A stretch of 64,000 nucleotides of DNA from Luteimonas sp. YGD11-2 (GCF_004118975.1 NZ_CP035376.1:3038001-3102000); one strand, 5' to 3'. Counted from the stretch's first letter, positions 46,800 to 56,747 are shown. Made by a program: numbers and translations. Notes: a model not told the origin generated them from the letters alone.

Positions 46800-48779
46800 A
46801 TGCAAGGTCTCAATCCCCCCCAGCGTGCCGCGGTGCTCCACTGCGAAGGGCCGCTGCTGGTGCTCGCCGGCGCCGGCAGCGGCAAGACCCGCGTGATCGT
46901 CGAGAAGATCGCCCACCTGATCGCCGCCGGGCATTACCCCGCGCGTCGCATCGCCGCGATCACCTTCACCAACAAGTCGGCCAAGGAGATGCGCGAACGC
47001 GTCGCCAAGCGCATCCGCGGCGACGCGGCCGAAGGCCTGACCATCTCCACCTTCCACGCGCTGGGCCTGAAGCTGCTGCAGATCGAACACGAACGCGCCG
47101 GCCTGCGCCGCGGCTTCTCGGTGTTCGATGCCGACGACTGCGCGGCGCAATTCAAGGACCTGTGCAGCGGCATGAAACCCGACGCGATCCAGGCGCTGCA
47201 GGGTCTGGTGTCGCGGGCCAAGAACGCCGGCCTGTCGCCGGAGGAAGCCGCTGCGCTCGCACGCAGCACCCGCGAGCTCGAGGCGGCCGAGCTCTACAGC
47301 CGCTACCAGGCGCGACTGACGAGCTTCAACGCGGTCGACTTCGACGATCTGATCCGCCTGCCGGTGCAGTTGCTGGAAGCCCACGAGGACCTGCGGCTGG
47401 GCTGGCGCGAACGTATCGGCTACCTGCTGGTCGACGAATGCCAGGACACCAACGATGCCCAGTACCGCCTGCTCAAGGCGATCGCCGGGCCCAAGGGCAA
47501 CTTCACCTGCGTGGGCGACGACGACCAGTCGATCTACGCCTGGCGCGGTGCGAACCCCGAGAACCTGACCTCGCTGGGCACCGATTATCCGGACCTCGAG
47601 ATCATCAAGCTCGAGCAGAACTACCGCTGTTCCAACCGCGTGCTGCGCGCGGCCAACGCGCTGATCGCCAACAACCCGCACGAACACCTGAAGACGCTGT
47701 GGAGCGCGCAGGCCGATGGCGAGCGCATCCGCATCTGGGAATGCCGCGACCACGCCCACGAGGCCGAGCGCGTGGCCGCCGAGCTGCAGTTCCTGCATGC
47801 CTCGGGCGGCATGCAGTGGAACGAGTGCTGCATCCTGTTCCGCAGCAATTTCCAGTCGCGCGCGCTGGAAAAGGCGCTGCAACTGATGCGCGTGCCGTAT
47901 CACCTGTCCGGCGGCACCGCGTTCCTGGAGCGCGCCGAGGTCAAGGACGCGCTGTCGTGGCTGCGGCTGGTCGCCAACCCGGAGGACGACAGCGCATTCC
48001 TGCGTGCGGTGCAGTCGCCCAAGCGCGAAGTGGGCGCGACCACGCTGGCGCGGCTGTCGGAACTCGCGCAGCAGGCGCAGATGCCGATGTCGCGGGCGAT
48101 CGAATCGATCGGGCTGCTGAAGCAGTTGCCGCCACGCGCGGCGAACGCCCTCGGCACCTTCGCCGACATCCTGCGCGGCCTGCGCCAGGACGCGAACCGC
48201 CTGCCGCCGGCGGAACTCGTGCGCAACCTGGTCGAGCGTTCGGGGATGCTTGCCGCGGTGCGCGCGCAGTGCAGGACCGAACAGCAGTTCGCGATGCGCC
48301 GAGGCAACCTCGAGGAGCTTGCCGGCTGGTTCGAGGGCGGCGCGCGTGGGGCAGGCCCCGGTGACCTCGCCGCGCAGCTGGCGCTGCTCACCCATGCCGA
48401 TCGCGACGACCCCGGCAACCAGGTGCGCATGATGAGCATGCACGCGGCCAAGGGACTGGAGTTCCGCTACGTATTCATCGTCGGCGTCGAGGACGGCGTG
48501 CTGCCGCACGAGGCCAGCATCGACGAGGGGCGCATCGACGAGGAGCGGCGCCTGCTGTACGTCGGCATCACCCGCGCCAAGGAGCGCTTGTGGCTGTCGC
48601 ATGCCCGCGAGGCGACCAAGTGGGGCAGCCGGATGAAGCTCAAGCCCAGCCGCTTCCTCGACGAGCTTCCCCCCGAGGAGCTGCAGCGCGACGGCGCCGA
48701 CCCGGTGGCCGATGCCGAGCACAAGCGAGAACGCGCGGGGGCGGGATTCGCCGCGATCAGGGCGCTGCTCGACGCCTGA
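46800..48779 (+). CDS. rep: ATP-dependent DNA helicase Rep
   Basis: 659 residues of superfamily 1A: Walker A GAGSGKTR (24-31), TFTNKSAKEMRERV, LLVDECQDTNDAQY (motif II), GDDDQSIYAWRGA (motif III), EQNYRCSNRVL (motif IV) and SMHAAKGLEFRYVFIVGVEDG with GITRAKERLWLSHA (V-VI). Rep unwinds DNA 3'-5' and helps forks through protein blocks. The start at 46800 matches the family N-terminus (LNPPQRAAV). Divergent from the Sel1-type gene across 112 bases. Confidence 0.94.
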   Translation: MQGLNPPQRAAVLHCEGPLLVLAGAGSGKTRVIVEKIAHLIAAGHYPARRIAAITFTNKSAKEMRERVAKRIRGDAAEGLTISTFHALGLKLLQIEHERAGLRRGFSVFDADDCAAQFKDLCSGMKPDAIQALQGLVSRAKNAGLSPEEAAALARSTRELEAAELYSRYQARLTSFNAVDFDDLIRLPVQLLEAHEDLRLGWRERIGYLLVDECQDTNDAQYRLLKAIAGPKGNFTCVGDDDQSIYAWRGANPENLTSLGTDYPDLEIIKLEQNYRCSNRVLRAANALIANNPHEHLKTLWSAQADGERIRIWECRDHAHEAERVAAELQFLHASGGMQWNECCILFRSNFQSRALEKALQLMRVPYHLSGGTAFLERAEVKDALSWLRLVANPEDDSAFLRAVQSPKREVGATTLARLSELAQQAQMPMSRAIESIGLLKQLPPRAANALGTFADILRGLRQDANRLPPAELVRNLVERSGMLAAVRAQCRTEQQFAMRRGNLEELAGWFEGGARGAGPGDLAAQLALLTHADRDDPGNQVRMMSMHAAKGLEFRYVFIVGVEDGVLPHEASIDEGRIDEERRLLYVGITRAKERLWLSHAREATKWGSRMKLKPSRFLDELPPEELQRDGADPVADAEHKRERAGAGFAAIRALLDA

Positions 48780-48902
48780 GCCGGCGCCGCCGTTGCCGGG
48801 GCTGCGGCGATGTGCCGCCTCACCGCAGGCGCGAGCGCGCGCGGCGGGCTGTCATGCGCCTCGGCTAAACTCGCACGCCCTGCAAGATCCGCGGAGATCG
48901 CG

Positions 48903-49814
48903 ATGCGTCCCCTGCTGCTGACCCTGTCCCTGCTCGCGGTGGGCCTGACGGCCTGCCGGCCGGCACCCGAGACCACCACTGCGCAGGTGCCGCAGGCCAC
49001 TCCCACCCAGCAGGCCACGCGTCCGGCCGCGACCGACGCCGACGACAACCTCAACGCGGTGCTGTGGGTGCAGCGCTCCGTCGAATACCGGGCCACGGCG
49101 CTGTCGCTGTTCCGCGCCGCGGCCGACCACCTCGACGCGGCGATCGCCGAGAAGAACTGGGACGCGCTGGTGCCGGACGAGCGCGACAACCCCGACGCGT
49201 GGGCGGAGCTGCCGCCGGCGGTGATCATGGACATCGACGAGACCGTGCTCGACAACTCGCCCTACCAGGCACGCCTGGTGCGCGACGGCGCCGAGTACGA
49301 CGAGGCGACGTGGGCCGCCTGGGTGGCGGAGAAGAAGGCGGAGCCGGTGCCCGGGGTCGTCGATTTCGCACGCGCCGCCAGCGACAAGGGCGTGACCATC
49401 CTCTACCTGTCCAATCGCGCCCAGCATCTCAACGAGGCCACGCTCGCCAACCTGCGCGCGGTGGGCCTTCCGGTGAAGGACGACAGCGTGTTCCTCGGCC
49501 TCGGCACCCATGTCGACGGCTGCGAACAGCACGGCAGCGAAAAGCTCTGCCGGCGCCGACTGGCCGGCCGCGATTACCGGGTGATCATGCAGTTCGGCGA
49601 CCAGCTCGGCGATTTCGTGCAGGTCATCGCCAATACCGACGAAGCGCGGAATGGCCTGCTCGAGGAATACGGCGACTGGTTCGGCGAGCGCTGGTGGATG
49701 CTGCCCAATCCCACCTACGGTGGCTGGGAGCCGGCGCTGTTCAACAACGCCTGGGAGCAGCCGCGCGAACAGCGCCGCGTGCTGAAGCGCGAGGCGCTGC
49801 GGCTGGCGCAGTAG
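48903..49814 (+). CDS. Lipoprotein e(P4)-family acid phosphatase / 5'-nucleotidase
   Basis: 303 residues. Lipobox GLTAC places the lipidated Cys at residue 18. The HAD motif I is IMDIDETVLDN, with motif II in ILYLSNRAQ and motif III around RDYRVIMQFGDQLGDF. This is the class C acid phosphatase family anchored at the outer membrane, which releases phosphate from nucleotides for salvage. A TAAACT box at 48866-48871 may be its -10. The start was chosen at the signal peptide Met after GGAG. Confidence 0.9.
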   Translation: MRPLLLTLSLLAVGLTACRPAPETTTAQVPQATPTQQATRPAATDADDNLNAVLWVQRSVEYRATALSLFRAAADHLDAAIAEKNWDALVPDERDNPDAWAELPPAVIMDIDETVLDNSPYQARLVRDGAEYDEATWAAWVAEKKAEPVPGVVDFARAASDKGVTILYLSNRAQHLNEATLANLRAVGLPVKDDSVFLGLGTHVDGCEQHGSEKLCRRRLAGRDYRVIMQFGDQLGDFVQVIANTDEARNGLLEEYGDWFGERWWMLPNPTYGGWEPALFNNAWEQPREQRRVLKREALRLAQ

Positions 49815-49957
49815 CACGACGACGCACGGGCGTCGTATCCGCGTACCACGTGCGCGCACCCTCGGGTTCTCCCGGGGGTGCGCAGCCGACGCGTGCAGGC
49901 TAGCGTGCAGGCAACCGGCGTTGGGGGAGCCGGCACCCGGCAACCGCGCAAAGGCCC

Positions 49958-51442
49958 ATGGTCGGTCCCCTTTCCAATCTCGCTCCCCCCTCGCCTTTCG
50001 CCGGTCCCGGCGGCGGGCGTTCGTTGATCGGCGTACTGCACAGCCTGACCAGCCCGCTGGCCCGCAGCATGGGGCTGGGGGAGGGGCGCGCGGATGCATG
50101 GACACAGGGCGCCCGCTCGCATGTGGCGGAGACGGTGCGTGGAAACGGCCTGCAACCTTCGCTGCCGGCATCGGCGCCGCCGGCGCCGCCGGGCCTTGCC
50201 CAGGCTGCGTTCGCGCGTGGGCAGGGGGTGGGAAACCCGGCAGCGGGAATGCCAGCGACCGCGGCGGGGGTGTCCACCACCACGACCACAGCGGCAGCCA
50301 TGCCATCGATGATGGCGACTGCCGGCGGTGCCGGCCCCACGACACCCCTCGCTGCGGTGGTCACCGCCATCACGGCCGCGGCGAGTGCCGCAGTTGCGCG
50401 CCCGCTCGGGGATACGTCCGTCACCACCGCGCTGCCGCGTCAAGCGGCACCCGGGGGCATGCCGCCCGGGGTGATGGCGTCAACCAGTGCCGCGCCGACC
50501 ATGGCCGGGATGGCCGCCGCTAACGCGACAGGCGGTCAGGCCGTGCCGGCGGCGCTGCAAGGCGCGCCCGGAATACTGGCAGCGGCCGCAACCATGGTTT
50601 CCCGCGGCGTCCCCGTAACGGCCGCCGCGCCACCTGGGGTGACGCCGACGGCGCCGATGGCCCAGCCGGGAACGCCGGCCGGGAGCGCTGCGGCCGCCAT
50701 CGCGTCGAACGCATCGAACGCGTCGCCGACCACCCTGGCCGCGCAGGCGCAGGCGGCGCACCTTGCGGGCGCAAACCAGGCCCACGTCGCGGTCCGTGGT
50801 GAACTCGCGCTTCCCGGCGTGTTGCGCGCGGATGCAGCACTGGTCGCGGAACGCGCAGGGGCGATGCCGTCGAGCGCCATGCTCGCGCAGGCGCCCGGCG
50901 GTACCGCAGCGGCTGCCGGTGCCACCGTCGCCCTGGCCACGGCGCCACCGGTCCCCGCGATGCCGACGATGCCCGCCGTGGTACCACCGTCGCAGTCACC
51001 CGCCGACGTGCGTGGCAATCCACTGCTCGCAGGCGCCGAACGCGGCGTCACCCAGCCAACGGGCGCCACGGTGGCCCATGGCCATACCGTGGCATCATCC
51101 GGCGACGGGCGCCGCGACCGGCGCGACCGCCTCGGCACCCTGCTGGCCGCGGTCGGAGCGGGCTCCGAGGCCGCACGTCGCGAACTCGCCGAAATCCAGA
51201 AGGCGGAACTCGCCTATCAGTGGCTGTACTGGGTACTCACCATCGTCGCGTTCTCCAGCCTCGGCATCCTGCTGGTCGCGCTGCTGCCGTGGGGCGAAGG
51301 CATTGCCCTGGTCAGCCGGGGCGTGCGTGAGCCGGCGTCCATCGGCGTACTCGTCGCACTCGGTCTGGGGTCCGCAGTGGGTGCATGGGTGATGGCCCGC
51401 ACAGTGGCGTCGGGAAAGACCCCCACCGACGCCGGCCGCTGA
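49958..51442 (+). CDS. Hypothetical Ala/Pro-rich protein with two C-terminal membrane segments
   Basis: 494 residues. The first 390 are low complexity (Ala, Pro, Gly, Thr, Met), with no domain seen. Then come a charged helix (GRRDRRDRLGTLLAAVGAGSE...) and two hydrophobic segments (about 425-446 and 462-482). It lies next to, and faces, the injectisome cluster. The last part could be a membrane-inserting translocator-like element, but this is speculative. Codon use is less regular than in neighbours and the opposite strand is also open, so coding is likely but not certain. Confidence 0.55.
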   Translation: MVGPLSNLAPPSPFAGPGGGRSLIGVLHSLTSPLARSMGLGEGRADAWTQGARSHVAETVRGNGLQPSLPASAPPAPPGLAQAAFARGQGVGNPAAGMPATAAGVSTTTTTAAAMPSMMATAGGAGPTTPLAAVVTAITAAASAAVARPLGDTSVTTALPRQAAPGGMPPGVMASTSAAPTMAGMAAANATGGQAVPAALQGAPGILAAAATMVSRGVPVTAAAPPGVTPTAPMAQPGTPAGSAAAAIASNASNASPTTLAAQAQAAHLAGANQAHVAVRGELALPGVLRADAALVAERAGAMPSSAMLAQAPGGTAAAAGATVALATAPPVPAMPTMPAVVPPSQSPADVRGNPLLAGAERGVTQPTGATVAHGHTVASSGDGRRDRRDRLGTLLAAVGAGSEAARRELAEIQKAELAYQWLYWVLTIVAFSSLGILLVALLPWGEGIALVSRGVREPASIGVLVALGLGSAVGAWVMARTVASGKTPTDAGR

Positions 51443-51809
51443 CGTCGCCGGTGCGACGCAGTCCGTGGTCGCCCTGGCGATGTCCGAAGGGCGCGAACCG
51501 GTGTCCGCCATACGTTTCCTGACGACTCCGCCCCGTTGGTAAGGACAGGCACGTCGCCAATCACGTTTCTGCTGTTGCTAACAACTGGCCGTGTCCCAGT
51601 TGCCTGATGCAGAGCGGCCGACGCCGACAACTCGACCATGGGAGCTTGGCTCGTTGTCAGGCAGAGGCGGCAAGTCGGCGGGCACTTCAGCCTTTGCGTC
51701 CGCCTGCCTGGGTCGATCCGCAGTCCCGAGTCCCGGTGGCACGATGAAACGGCACCAACGAAAAAGCCCCCCGCAAGCGAGGGGCTCTTCGTTTCCGTGC
51801 CGCGTTGGC
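51443..51809. other. 367-bp gene-free region between the hypothetical gene and the injectisome operon
   Basis: No protein-like frame is seen. Base composition is visibly less GC-rich around 51500-51640 than in the flanking genes. The right end holds the injectisome operon terminator at 51757-51794. Confidence 0.5.
51757..51794 (-). terminator. Rho-independent terminator of the injectisome operon
   Basis: On the minus strand a stem of AGCCCC/GGGGCT with inner GC/GC pairing is followed by a run of five T. Flanking AACGAA/TTCGTT arms extend the stem. It lies 15 bases after the stop of the 104-residue gene. Confidence 0.88.
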
Positions 51810-52124
51810 TTACTGCTTGCGGGCCATCGCGACGTTGCCTTCACCGATCGACTTCAGCACGGTGCTCAGCGCGTTCATGTACATGGAGAAGAGCTGGCTG
51901 TCCGCGGTCAGCTGCGCCGAGGCTGCGGTGGCTTCCTTCTCGTTCTTGCTGCCGACCTTGTCGGCATTCTTGACCATGCTCTCGGCAAGCTCGCCGACCT
52001 TCTCGCCAAGCGCCTTGGCAATGGCGTGCAGCCAGCTGGTCTCGCCGTTGGACGCGCCGTCGCCGCCCATGGTGATCTTGGAGAGGCTGGCAATGAGTTC
52101 GCTGCTACCGATGTTGTTGCTCAT
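51810..52124 (-). CDS. Small helical protein at the end of the injectisome operon
   Basis: 104 residues, predicted almost all helix: SWLHAIAKALGEKVGELAESM, then QLTADSQLFSMYMNALSTVL and a KSIGEGNVAMARKQ end. Its C-terminal half lines up with the 106-residue protein encoded between sctD and sctI (shared SW start, QLTA.S, SIG/SVG, K(R)Q end), so the two are probably paralogues. It could be a needle, filament or rod-type secreted subunit. No family was recognised with certainty. Confidence 0.65.
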   Translation of the reverse strand: MSNNIGSSELIASLSKITMGGDGASNGETSWLHAIAKALGEKVGELAESMVKNADKVGSKNEKEATAASAQLTADSQLFSMYMNALSTVLKSIGEGNVAMARKQ

Positions 52125-52195
52125 GGGAATACTCCGGAGATGTTGGGATGTGTCGTATCTGGAAGTGGATCCTGCGGGCCGTTCCGTGGCCGGGC

Positions 52196-52789
52196 TCAGC
52201 GAAGCGGCGGACCGCGCAGCCGCCGTGAGCGGGAACGCGTGATCGACTCCCGCATCGGATGACTGTCCACGGCGGCCTCGTTCGAGCGCACCTGCGCAAG
52301 GGCCTCGCCGGCTTCCTGGTCGGACTGTGTTTCCAGCCATTCGCGTGCCTGGGCCTGCCCGTCACGCTGGATGCGTTCGGCCAGCTCAAGAGCGCGTTGC
52401 ACATCGGGGGATTCCAGAGGGGCGACCGCGGCATCGATCTGCCGTACCAGCGCATCGCCGCTGGCCTGGTCGAGCGCCCCCTGCTGGATCAGCGCATCGA
52501 TGGAGGCGATCCACTCGTTGCGTTGCGGCACGCCAAGTTCAGGCTGCAGCGACACGTTGTCGAGCGCATCGCGGCAACCCTGCAGCACCAGCTCGAGGCC
52601 CTCTTCGGTCATGCCCGGCTGCGCCTGCAGCATCGCCTCGAATTCGGCGAGCTTCTGCTCGAGGTCACTGGACGCGGTGCGTTCCTGGACGGGCGCACTG
52701 GTCCCGACGATCGCCCCCATGTCCACACCCACATGCGGCAGCGCCTGGTCGGGCTTGCGGCGGGGCGGCGGGCGGCGAGTCAGGGCCAT
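52196..52789 (-). CDS. Unrecognised acidic helical protein of the injectisome operon
   Basis: 197 residues. The N-terminus is basic and proline-rich (TRRPPPRRKPDQALP); the rest is acidic and helical (LEQKLAEFEAMLQAQPGMTEEGLEL, ALLIQQG-like turns, RALELAERIQRDGQAQ). Its position between sctP and the last small gene suggests a secretion partner such as a gatekeeper or chaperone, but no diagnostic motif is present. The start at 52789 was chosen as the first ATG outside the upstream spacer. Confidence 0.6.
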   Translation of the reverse strand: MALTRRPPPRRKPDQALPHVGVDMGAIVGTSAPVQERTASSDLEQKLAEFEAMLQAQPGMTEEGLELVLQGCRDALDNVSLQPELGVPQRNEWIASIDALIQQGALDQASGDALVRQIDAAVAPLESPDVQRALELAERIQRDGQAQAREWLETQSDQEAGEALAQVRSNEAAVDSHPMRESITRSRSRRLRGPPLR

Positions 52790-52882
52790 GCTGTGTGTGT
52801 CCTGCGGTTCCGGGCGTGCGTCAGCGTCGGTATCGAGTCTAGGCAGGCGGCCAACAGCCACAAGCTGGGGCGCGCCCTAGGC

Positions 52883-53596
52883 TCACGCATGCCAGTGAGG
52901 GTCGATTTCCAGGGTGCCGAGCGCGCGGTCGGCGAACCGCCGCGCCAGTTCCGGCCCGGCCTCGCGGATCGCGTCGTAGCTGCCGCGCGAGCGGGTGTCG
53001 GCGCGCAACAGCCAGCCGGTCTCGGTACGGCTGAGCAGCAGGTCGGTGCCCGGCAAGGATGCATCCGACATCCGCAGTAGCACCTGGCCATCGCCGGCGT
53101 TGGCGGCGGTACCGCCACCCACCGCGAGCTGGCGCACGTGGCGTTCGAGCAGGTCGGCGAATGTGCCTGCGCTCGATGCCGGCGCCGCGGCTGGCGGCGG
53201 TGCGGCGCCTTCGCGCAACGCCGACTGTGCCTGCATCATCGCCATGATCTCGGATGCCTCCAGCGTCTGCCGGCCGCTGTCGCCGGCCTCGTCGCTGCGC
53301 GCCTGCACGGCCTCCACGCGCGCGGTGTCCTGGCCGGCTTCGCGGGCAGCGGCCTGGGCTTCGGCCTTGAGGGTGGCGCGTTGTTCGCGGGGCAATTCCG
53401 ACGCGCCTTCCTGCCGCGCCTGGGCGAATTCCCGGCGTGCATCCTGGCCGGCGTGACCCGCCTGTCGCAGCACCTCGCGGAAGCGGTCGACATTCTCGCG
53501 CGGCGGTGGCGCGCGCTCGGCATCCTGCGACTTCAGGCTGTCCTGCAGCCGCGCGTTGGCGGCGTTCTCGGCGGACTGGCTGCGTTCCACGCTCAT
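52883..53596 (-). CDS. sctP: Type III secretion protein SctP/HpaP-like
   Basis: 237 residues: a long charged, helical N-terminal part (about 1-140, many Glu/Arg/Ala) and a compact C-terminal domain (GQVLLRMSDASLPGTDLLLSR, then ETGWLLRADTRS and FADRALGTLEID) like the HpaP/SctP substrate-specificity domain. The protein would set needle length and switch export from early to late substrates. It lies seven bases after sctO, in the conserved N-O-P order. Confidence 0.75.
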   Translation of the reverse strand: MSVERSQSAENAANARLQDSLKSQDAERAPPPRENVDRFREVLRQAGHAGQDARREFAQARQEGASELPREQRATLKAEAQAAAREAGQDTARVEAVQARSDEAGDSGRQTLEASEIMAMMQAQSALREGAAPPPAAAPASSAGTFADLLERHVRQLAVGGGTAANAGDGQVLLRMSDASLPGTDLLLSRTETGWLLRADTRSRGSYDAIREAGPELARRFADRALGTLEIDPHWHA

Positions 53597-53603
53597 GGCG
53601 ACC

Positions 53604-54092
53604 TCACGATGTTCCCGGGGTGACGTAGCGCGCCATGAACAGATCGGCGGCGGCGTCCTCCTCCTGGCGGGCCTCCAGCGCGAACTGCTCGTCGCGCCAC
53701 AGGTGCTTGCGTTTCTCCAGGGCGTCCTCGCGTGCACGGGCACGGAAGTAGGCCTGCTTCGCTTCCTCCAGCGCGCGCTCGGCATCGCGCAGGCGGCCCT
53801 GCGCGGCCTGCAGGCGCTGCTGCGCGGCAACGATGTGCTGGGCGAGCAGCTCGACGTGCGCCTCGCGCGCCTCCAGCACCACCGGCCAGGCCATGCCCGG
53901 CGTCGGTGGATCAAGCAGGCGTGCGCGCTGGGCGCGGCGATCGTCCTCGAGCGAGGTGATCTCGTCGCCGATGCGACGGCATTCCTCGCGGCAGGCGGCC
54001 ACTGCGCGCTGCCGATCGAGCACCACCATGCGCGCGGCCTCGGTGCGGTGCGCGCGCAGCCTGAGCAGCGTCTGCAGCGGATAGCGCTTCAT
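53604..54092 (-). CDS. sctO: Type III secretion stalk protein SctO
   Basis: 162 residues forming an almost continuous coiled coil: [61 protein letters not shown]. Together with the gene order this fits SctO (YscO/FliJ type), the stalk that links the ATPase to the export gate. The ATG overlaps the sctN stop (ATGA), showing translational coupling. Confidence 0.8.
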   Translation of the reverse strand: MKRYPLQTLLRLRAHRTEAARMVVLDRQRAVAACREECRRIGDEITSLEDDRRAQRARLLDPPTPGMAWPVVLEAREAHVELLAQHIVAAQQRLQAAQGRLRDAERALEEAKQAYFRARAREDALEKRKHLWRDEQFALEARQEEDAAADLFMARYVTPGTS

Positions 54093-55447
54093 CCGAACAG
54101 CTTCCTGAGCGCCTGCGCGGACTGCTCGAACGGCACCAGCTCCGCCGACGACTGCTGCAGCAGGTTGCGGATCGGGGCGATCTTCTCGATCGCGATATCG
54201 GCTTCCGGATCACTGCCGCGCTTGTACTCGCCCAGTTGCAGCAGCAGCTCGATGTCCTGGTACTTGGCGAGGTACTTGCGCAACTGGCCGGCGGCGCGCA
54301 GGTGCGGCTGGTCGACCACCCGCGGCATGGTGCGGCTGAGGCTGGTCAGCACGTCGATGGCCGGGTAGTGGTACGCGGCGGCCAGCTTGCGCGACAGCAC
54401 GATGTGGCCGTCGAGGATCGAACGCACTTCCTCGACGATGGGATCGCCACCGTCCTCGTCCTCGGCCAGCACGGTGTAGAACGCGGTGATCGAGCCCCGG
54501 TCGTTGTTGCCGGCGCGCTCGAACAACCGCGGCAGCGCACTGAACACCGAAGGCGGGAAGCCACGGCGTGCCGGCGGCTCGCCGATCGCGAGGCCGACAT
54601 CGCGCAACGCGCGCGCGAAACGGGTGACGGAGTCGACCAGCAGCAGCACGCGCTTGCCCTGGTCGCGGAAGTGTTCGGCAATCGCGGTGCCCGCCCACGC
54701 CGCACGGCTGCGCTCGAGCGCCGGGCGGTCGGAGGTGGCGACCACGATCACCGAGCGGCGCATGCCCGCCTCGCCTAGGTTGTCGTGGATGAACTCGCTG
54801 ACCTCGCGGCCGCGCTCGCCGACCAGCACGATCACGTTGACGTCGGCATCGCCACCGCGCGCGAGCATGCCCAGCAGCGTGCTCTTGCCGCCGCCGGCCA
54901 CCGCGAAGATGCCGATGCGCTGGCCTTCGCCGGCGGTCATCACGGTGTCGATCGCACGCACGCCGGTGGAGAACGGGCGCTCGATCAGGTTGCGGGTGAG
55001 CGGGTTGGGTGAGGCGGCGTAGATCGGCGCCTCGACCGTCGGGCCGGCGACCGGGCCTTTACCGTCGATCGGTTCGCCATGCGCATCGAGCACGCGCCCC
55101 AGCAGGCCCGGGCCAGCGCGCAACGCCGCCTGCCGCCCGCTCGCGTAGACCTCGGTGGTGGCGGCGATGCCGTCCAGCGCGCCCAACGGCGTCAGCAGGG
55201 TGTGCTGGCGCGACACTCCGACGACTTCCGCGGCAAGCGAGAAGGAAGGATCTCCTTCGCCCGGCGGGTTGCGCAGGTGACACAGTTCGCCGATCGCGGC
55301 CTTGAGGCCGGTGGCGCGGATCAGGGTGCCGTAGGCGTCGGCCACCTTGCCCACGCGCTGCACGTTCTTGACCGACGACAGCGCGCTCAGCAGCGGGTCG
55401 TTGCCGGCCGCGGCCAGCGCGGCTGCGAGCGGATCGACCCGGCTCAT
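54089..55447 (-). CDS. sctN: Type III secretion ATPase SctN
   Basis: 452 residues of the FliI/YscN family: Walker [10 protein letters not shown] (Lys188), [31 protein letters not shown] (Walker B), [25 protein letters not shown] and a C-terminal helical domain. It powers unfolding and release of substrates at the cytoplasmic sorting platform. The ATG overlaps the sctL stop and the end overlaps sctO. Confidence 0.97.
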   Translation of the reverse strand: MSRVDPLAAALAAAGNDPLLSALSSVKNVQRVGKVADAYGTLIRATGLKAAIGELCHLRNPPGEGDPSFSLAAEVVGVSRQHTLLTPLGALDGIAATTEVYASGRQAALRAGPGLLGRVLDAHGEPIDGKGPVAGPTVEAPIYAASPNPLTRNLIERPFSTGVRAIDTVMTAGEGQRIGIFAVAGGGKSTLLGMLARGGDADVNVIVLVGERGREVSEFIHDNLGEAGMRRSVIVVATSDRPALERSRAAWAGTAIAEHFRDQGKRVLLLVDSVTRFARALRDVGLAIGEPPARRGFPPSVFSALPRLFERAGNNDRGSITAFYTVLAEDEDGGDPIVEEVRSILDGHIVLSRKLAAAYHYPAIDVLTSLSRTMPRVVDQPHLRAAGQLRKYLAKYQDIELLLQLGEYKRGSDPEADIAIEKIAPIRNLLQQSSAELVPFEQSAQALRKLFG

Positions 55448-56091
55448 GTCCCGGCGTCCCGCGTGGTCGCGCCGGCCAGCGCGGTACGGATCGCCTCGAT
55501 CTGCTGGGCGACACCGGCGCGCACTTCGCCGGCTTCCGAGACCACCACGCAGCTCAGCGGGTCCAGGCTCTCGTCGTCGACCAGCTCGATCACGCCCACC
55601 GCCGGATGCGCCTGGCGCACCGCGCCCAGGCCCGCGGCCACGCTCTCGCGCACGCTGGGATGCACGCGGATCAGCAGGAACTGTTCGGCCTGCGCGGCCT
55701 CGACCGCCTGCATCACCAGCGGCGGCACCACGCGGGCGGCATCGAAGCCGGGGGCGATGCGCGCCACGATCGCGCAGGCCAGTTCGCTGATGCGCGCAGC
55801 CGCGTCGCCGAGCACGCGCGCGCGCTGCTCGTTGAGGCTGGCAAGCTTCTCGGTCATCTGCTGCTGGGCGCGCGCCAGGCCCTCGGCGAAGCCCGCGGCC
55901 TGGCCCTGTTCGCGCGCGCGTTCGATATCGGCGGTGGCCTCCGCGTACAGCGCGTTGACCTGGTCGAGCAGCCGGTCGATCTCCTCCAGCCGTGCCCAGG
56001 CCTGCGCCGGCACCACCCGGGCCCCCACGGCGCGCGCGAACACACGCTGGTCGTGGACGGCGATGGCGGGCTGGGGCGTGGGGGTAGTCAT
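55444..56091 (-). CDS. sctL: Type III secretion ATPase regulator SctL
   Basis: 215 residues of the HrpE/YscL/FliH type: a long helical N-terminal half ([30 protein letters not shown], with the [12 protein letters not shown] heptad) and a C-terminal domain ([17 protein letters not shown], then [21 protein letters not shown]). It binds SctN and SctK/SctQ in the sorting platform. Ends in an ATGA overlap with sctN. Thirteen bases separate it from sctK. Confidence 0.88.
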   Translation of the reverse strand: MTTPTPQPAIAVHDQRVFARAVGARVVPAQAWARLEEIDRLLDQVNALYAEATADIERAREQGQAAGFAEGLARAQQQMTEKLASLNEQRARVLGDAAARISELACAIVARIAPGFDAARVVPPLVMQAVEAAQAEQFLLIRVHPSVRESVAAGLGAVRQAHPAVGVIELVDDESLDPLSCVVVSEAGEVRAGVAQQIEAIRTALAGATTRDAGT

Positions 56092-56104
56092 CGTGGCAAC
56101 GGTC

Positions 56105-56737
56105 TCAGGCCCTCGCGGCGCGGGTCTCGTGATGGGTACACAGCAGCAGAACCGGCCGCTCGGGCAGATACGTGGGCGTGGCGGGCTCGCGCGGGTGCAG
56201 CAGGGCCACCCATTCGCCCAGCGCGGGGTCGCGATGCGCGGCCCAGGCACGCAGTTCCTGGCGGCCCTGGCAGGCGAACAGGTCCAGCACCGGGGTGTCG
56301 TCGTCGCCCTGGCCGCCCGCCAGCGCCTGCTCCATGCCGGTGGCGAGCTCCCGCACCGCGGCCGCCGGCAACCGCGCATCCCAGACCGACGGGTCGAGCG
56401 CCAGCAGGTAGCTGTTGCCGAGTGCACGCTTGAGCCGGCGCACCGGCTCGCGACGCACCTCGCCACGGATTGCCGGCGCATGCGCCAGGACTCCCAGATC
56501 GCGCGTCAGGCGCGCGATGCGCGCCTTCGGCCAGCGCATGGCGAGGGTGGCGGGGTCATGGCCGGGGCGTGGCGCCAGCAGTGCGTCGACCAGGCCATCG
56601 GTGATCAGCCCGCGCGCCAGCAGCCGGCGCCCGAGCCGGCTGCCACGGGCGCGACGCAGCAGGTCGGCAGGCAGCGGTTCGCCTCCATCGCGGAACCAGT
56701 CCGGTTCCACTTCCGCCAGTAGCGCCTGCAGCGTCAC
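56105..56737 (-). CDS. sctK: Type III secretion sorting-platform protein SctK
   Basis: 210 residues. Similarity is weak, but the position between sctJ and sctL, the size and blocks such as RLGRRLLARGLI and NSYLLALDPSVWDARLPA fit the SctK/HrpB4/YscK group, which links the basal body rings to the SctQ-L-N platform. The start is GTG at 56737, 10 bases after the sctJ stop. An in-frame ATG at 56830 would lie well inside sctJ. Confidence 0.7.
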   Translation of the reverse strand: MTLQALLAEVEPDWFRDGGEPLPADLLRRARGSRLGRRLLARGLITDGLVDALLAPRPGHDPATLAMRWPKARIARLTRDLGVLAHAPAIRGEVRREPVRRLKRALGNSYLLALDPSVWDARLPAAAVRELATGMEQALAGGQGDDDTPVLDLFACQGRQELRAWAAHRDPALGEWVALLHPREPATPTYLPERPVLLLCTHHETRAARA

Positions 56738-56747
56738 CGCGGTCGCC

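Noticed and set aside
48852..50345. Minus-strand frame of about 500 codons antisense to the e(P4)-type gene and the hypothetical gene
   Set aside because: It is antisense to a clear phosphatase lipoprotein and shows no signal or domain. It only weakens confidence in the coding status of the hypothetical gene.
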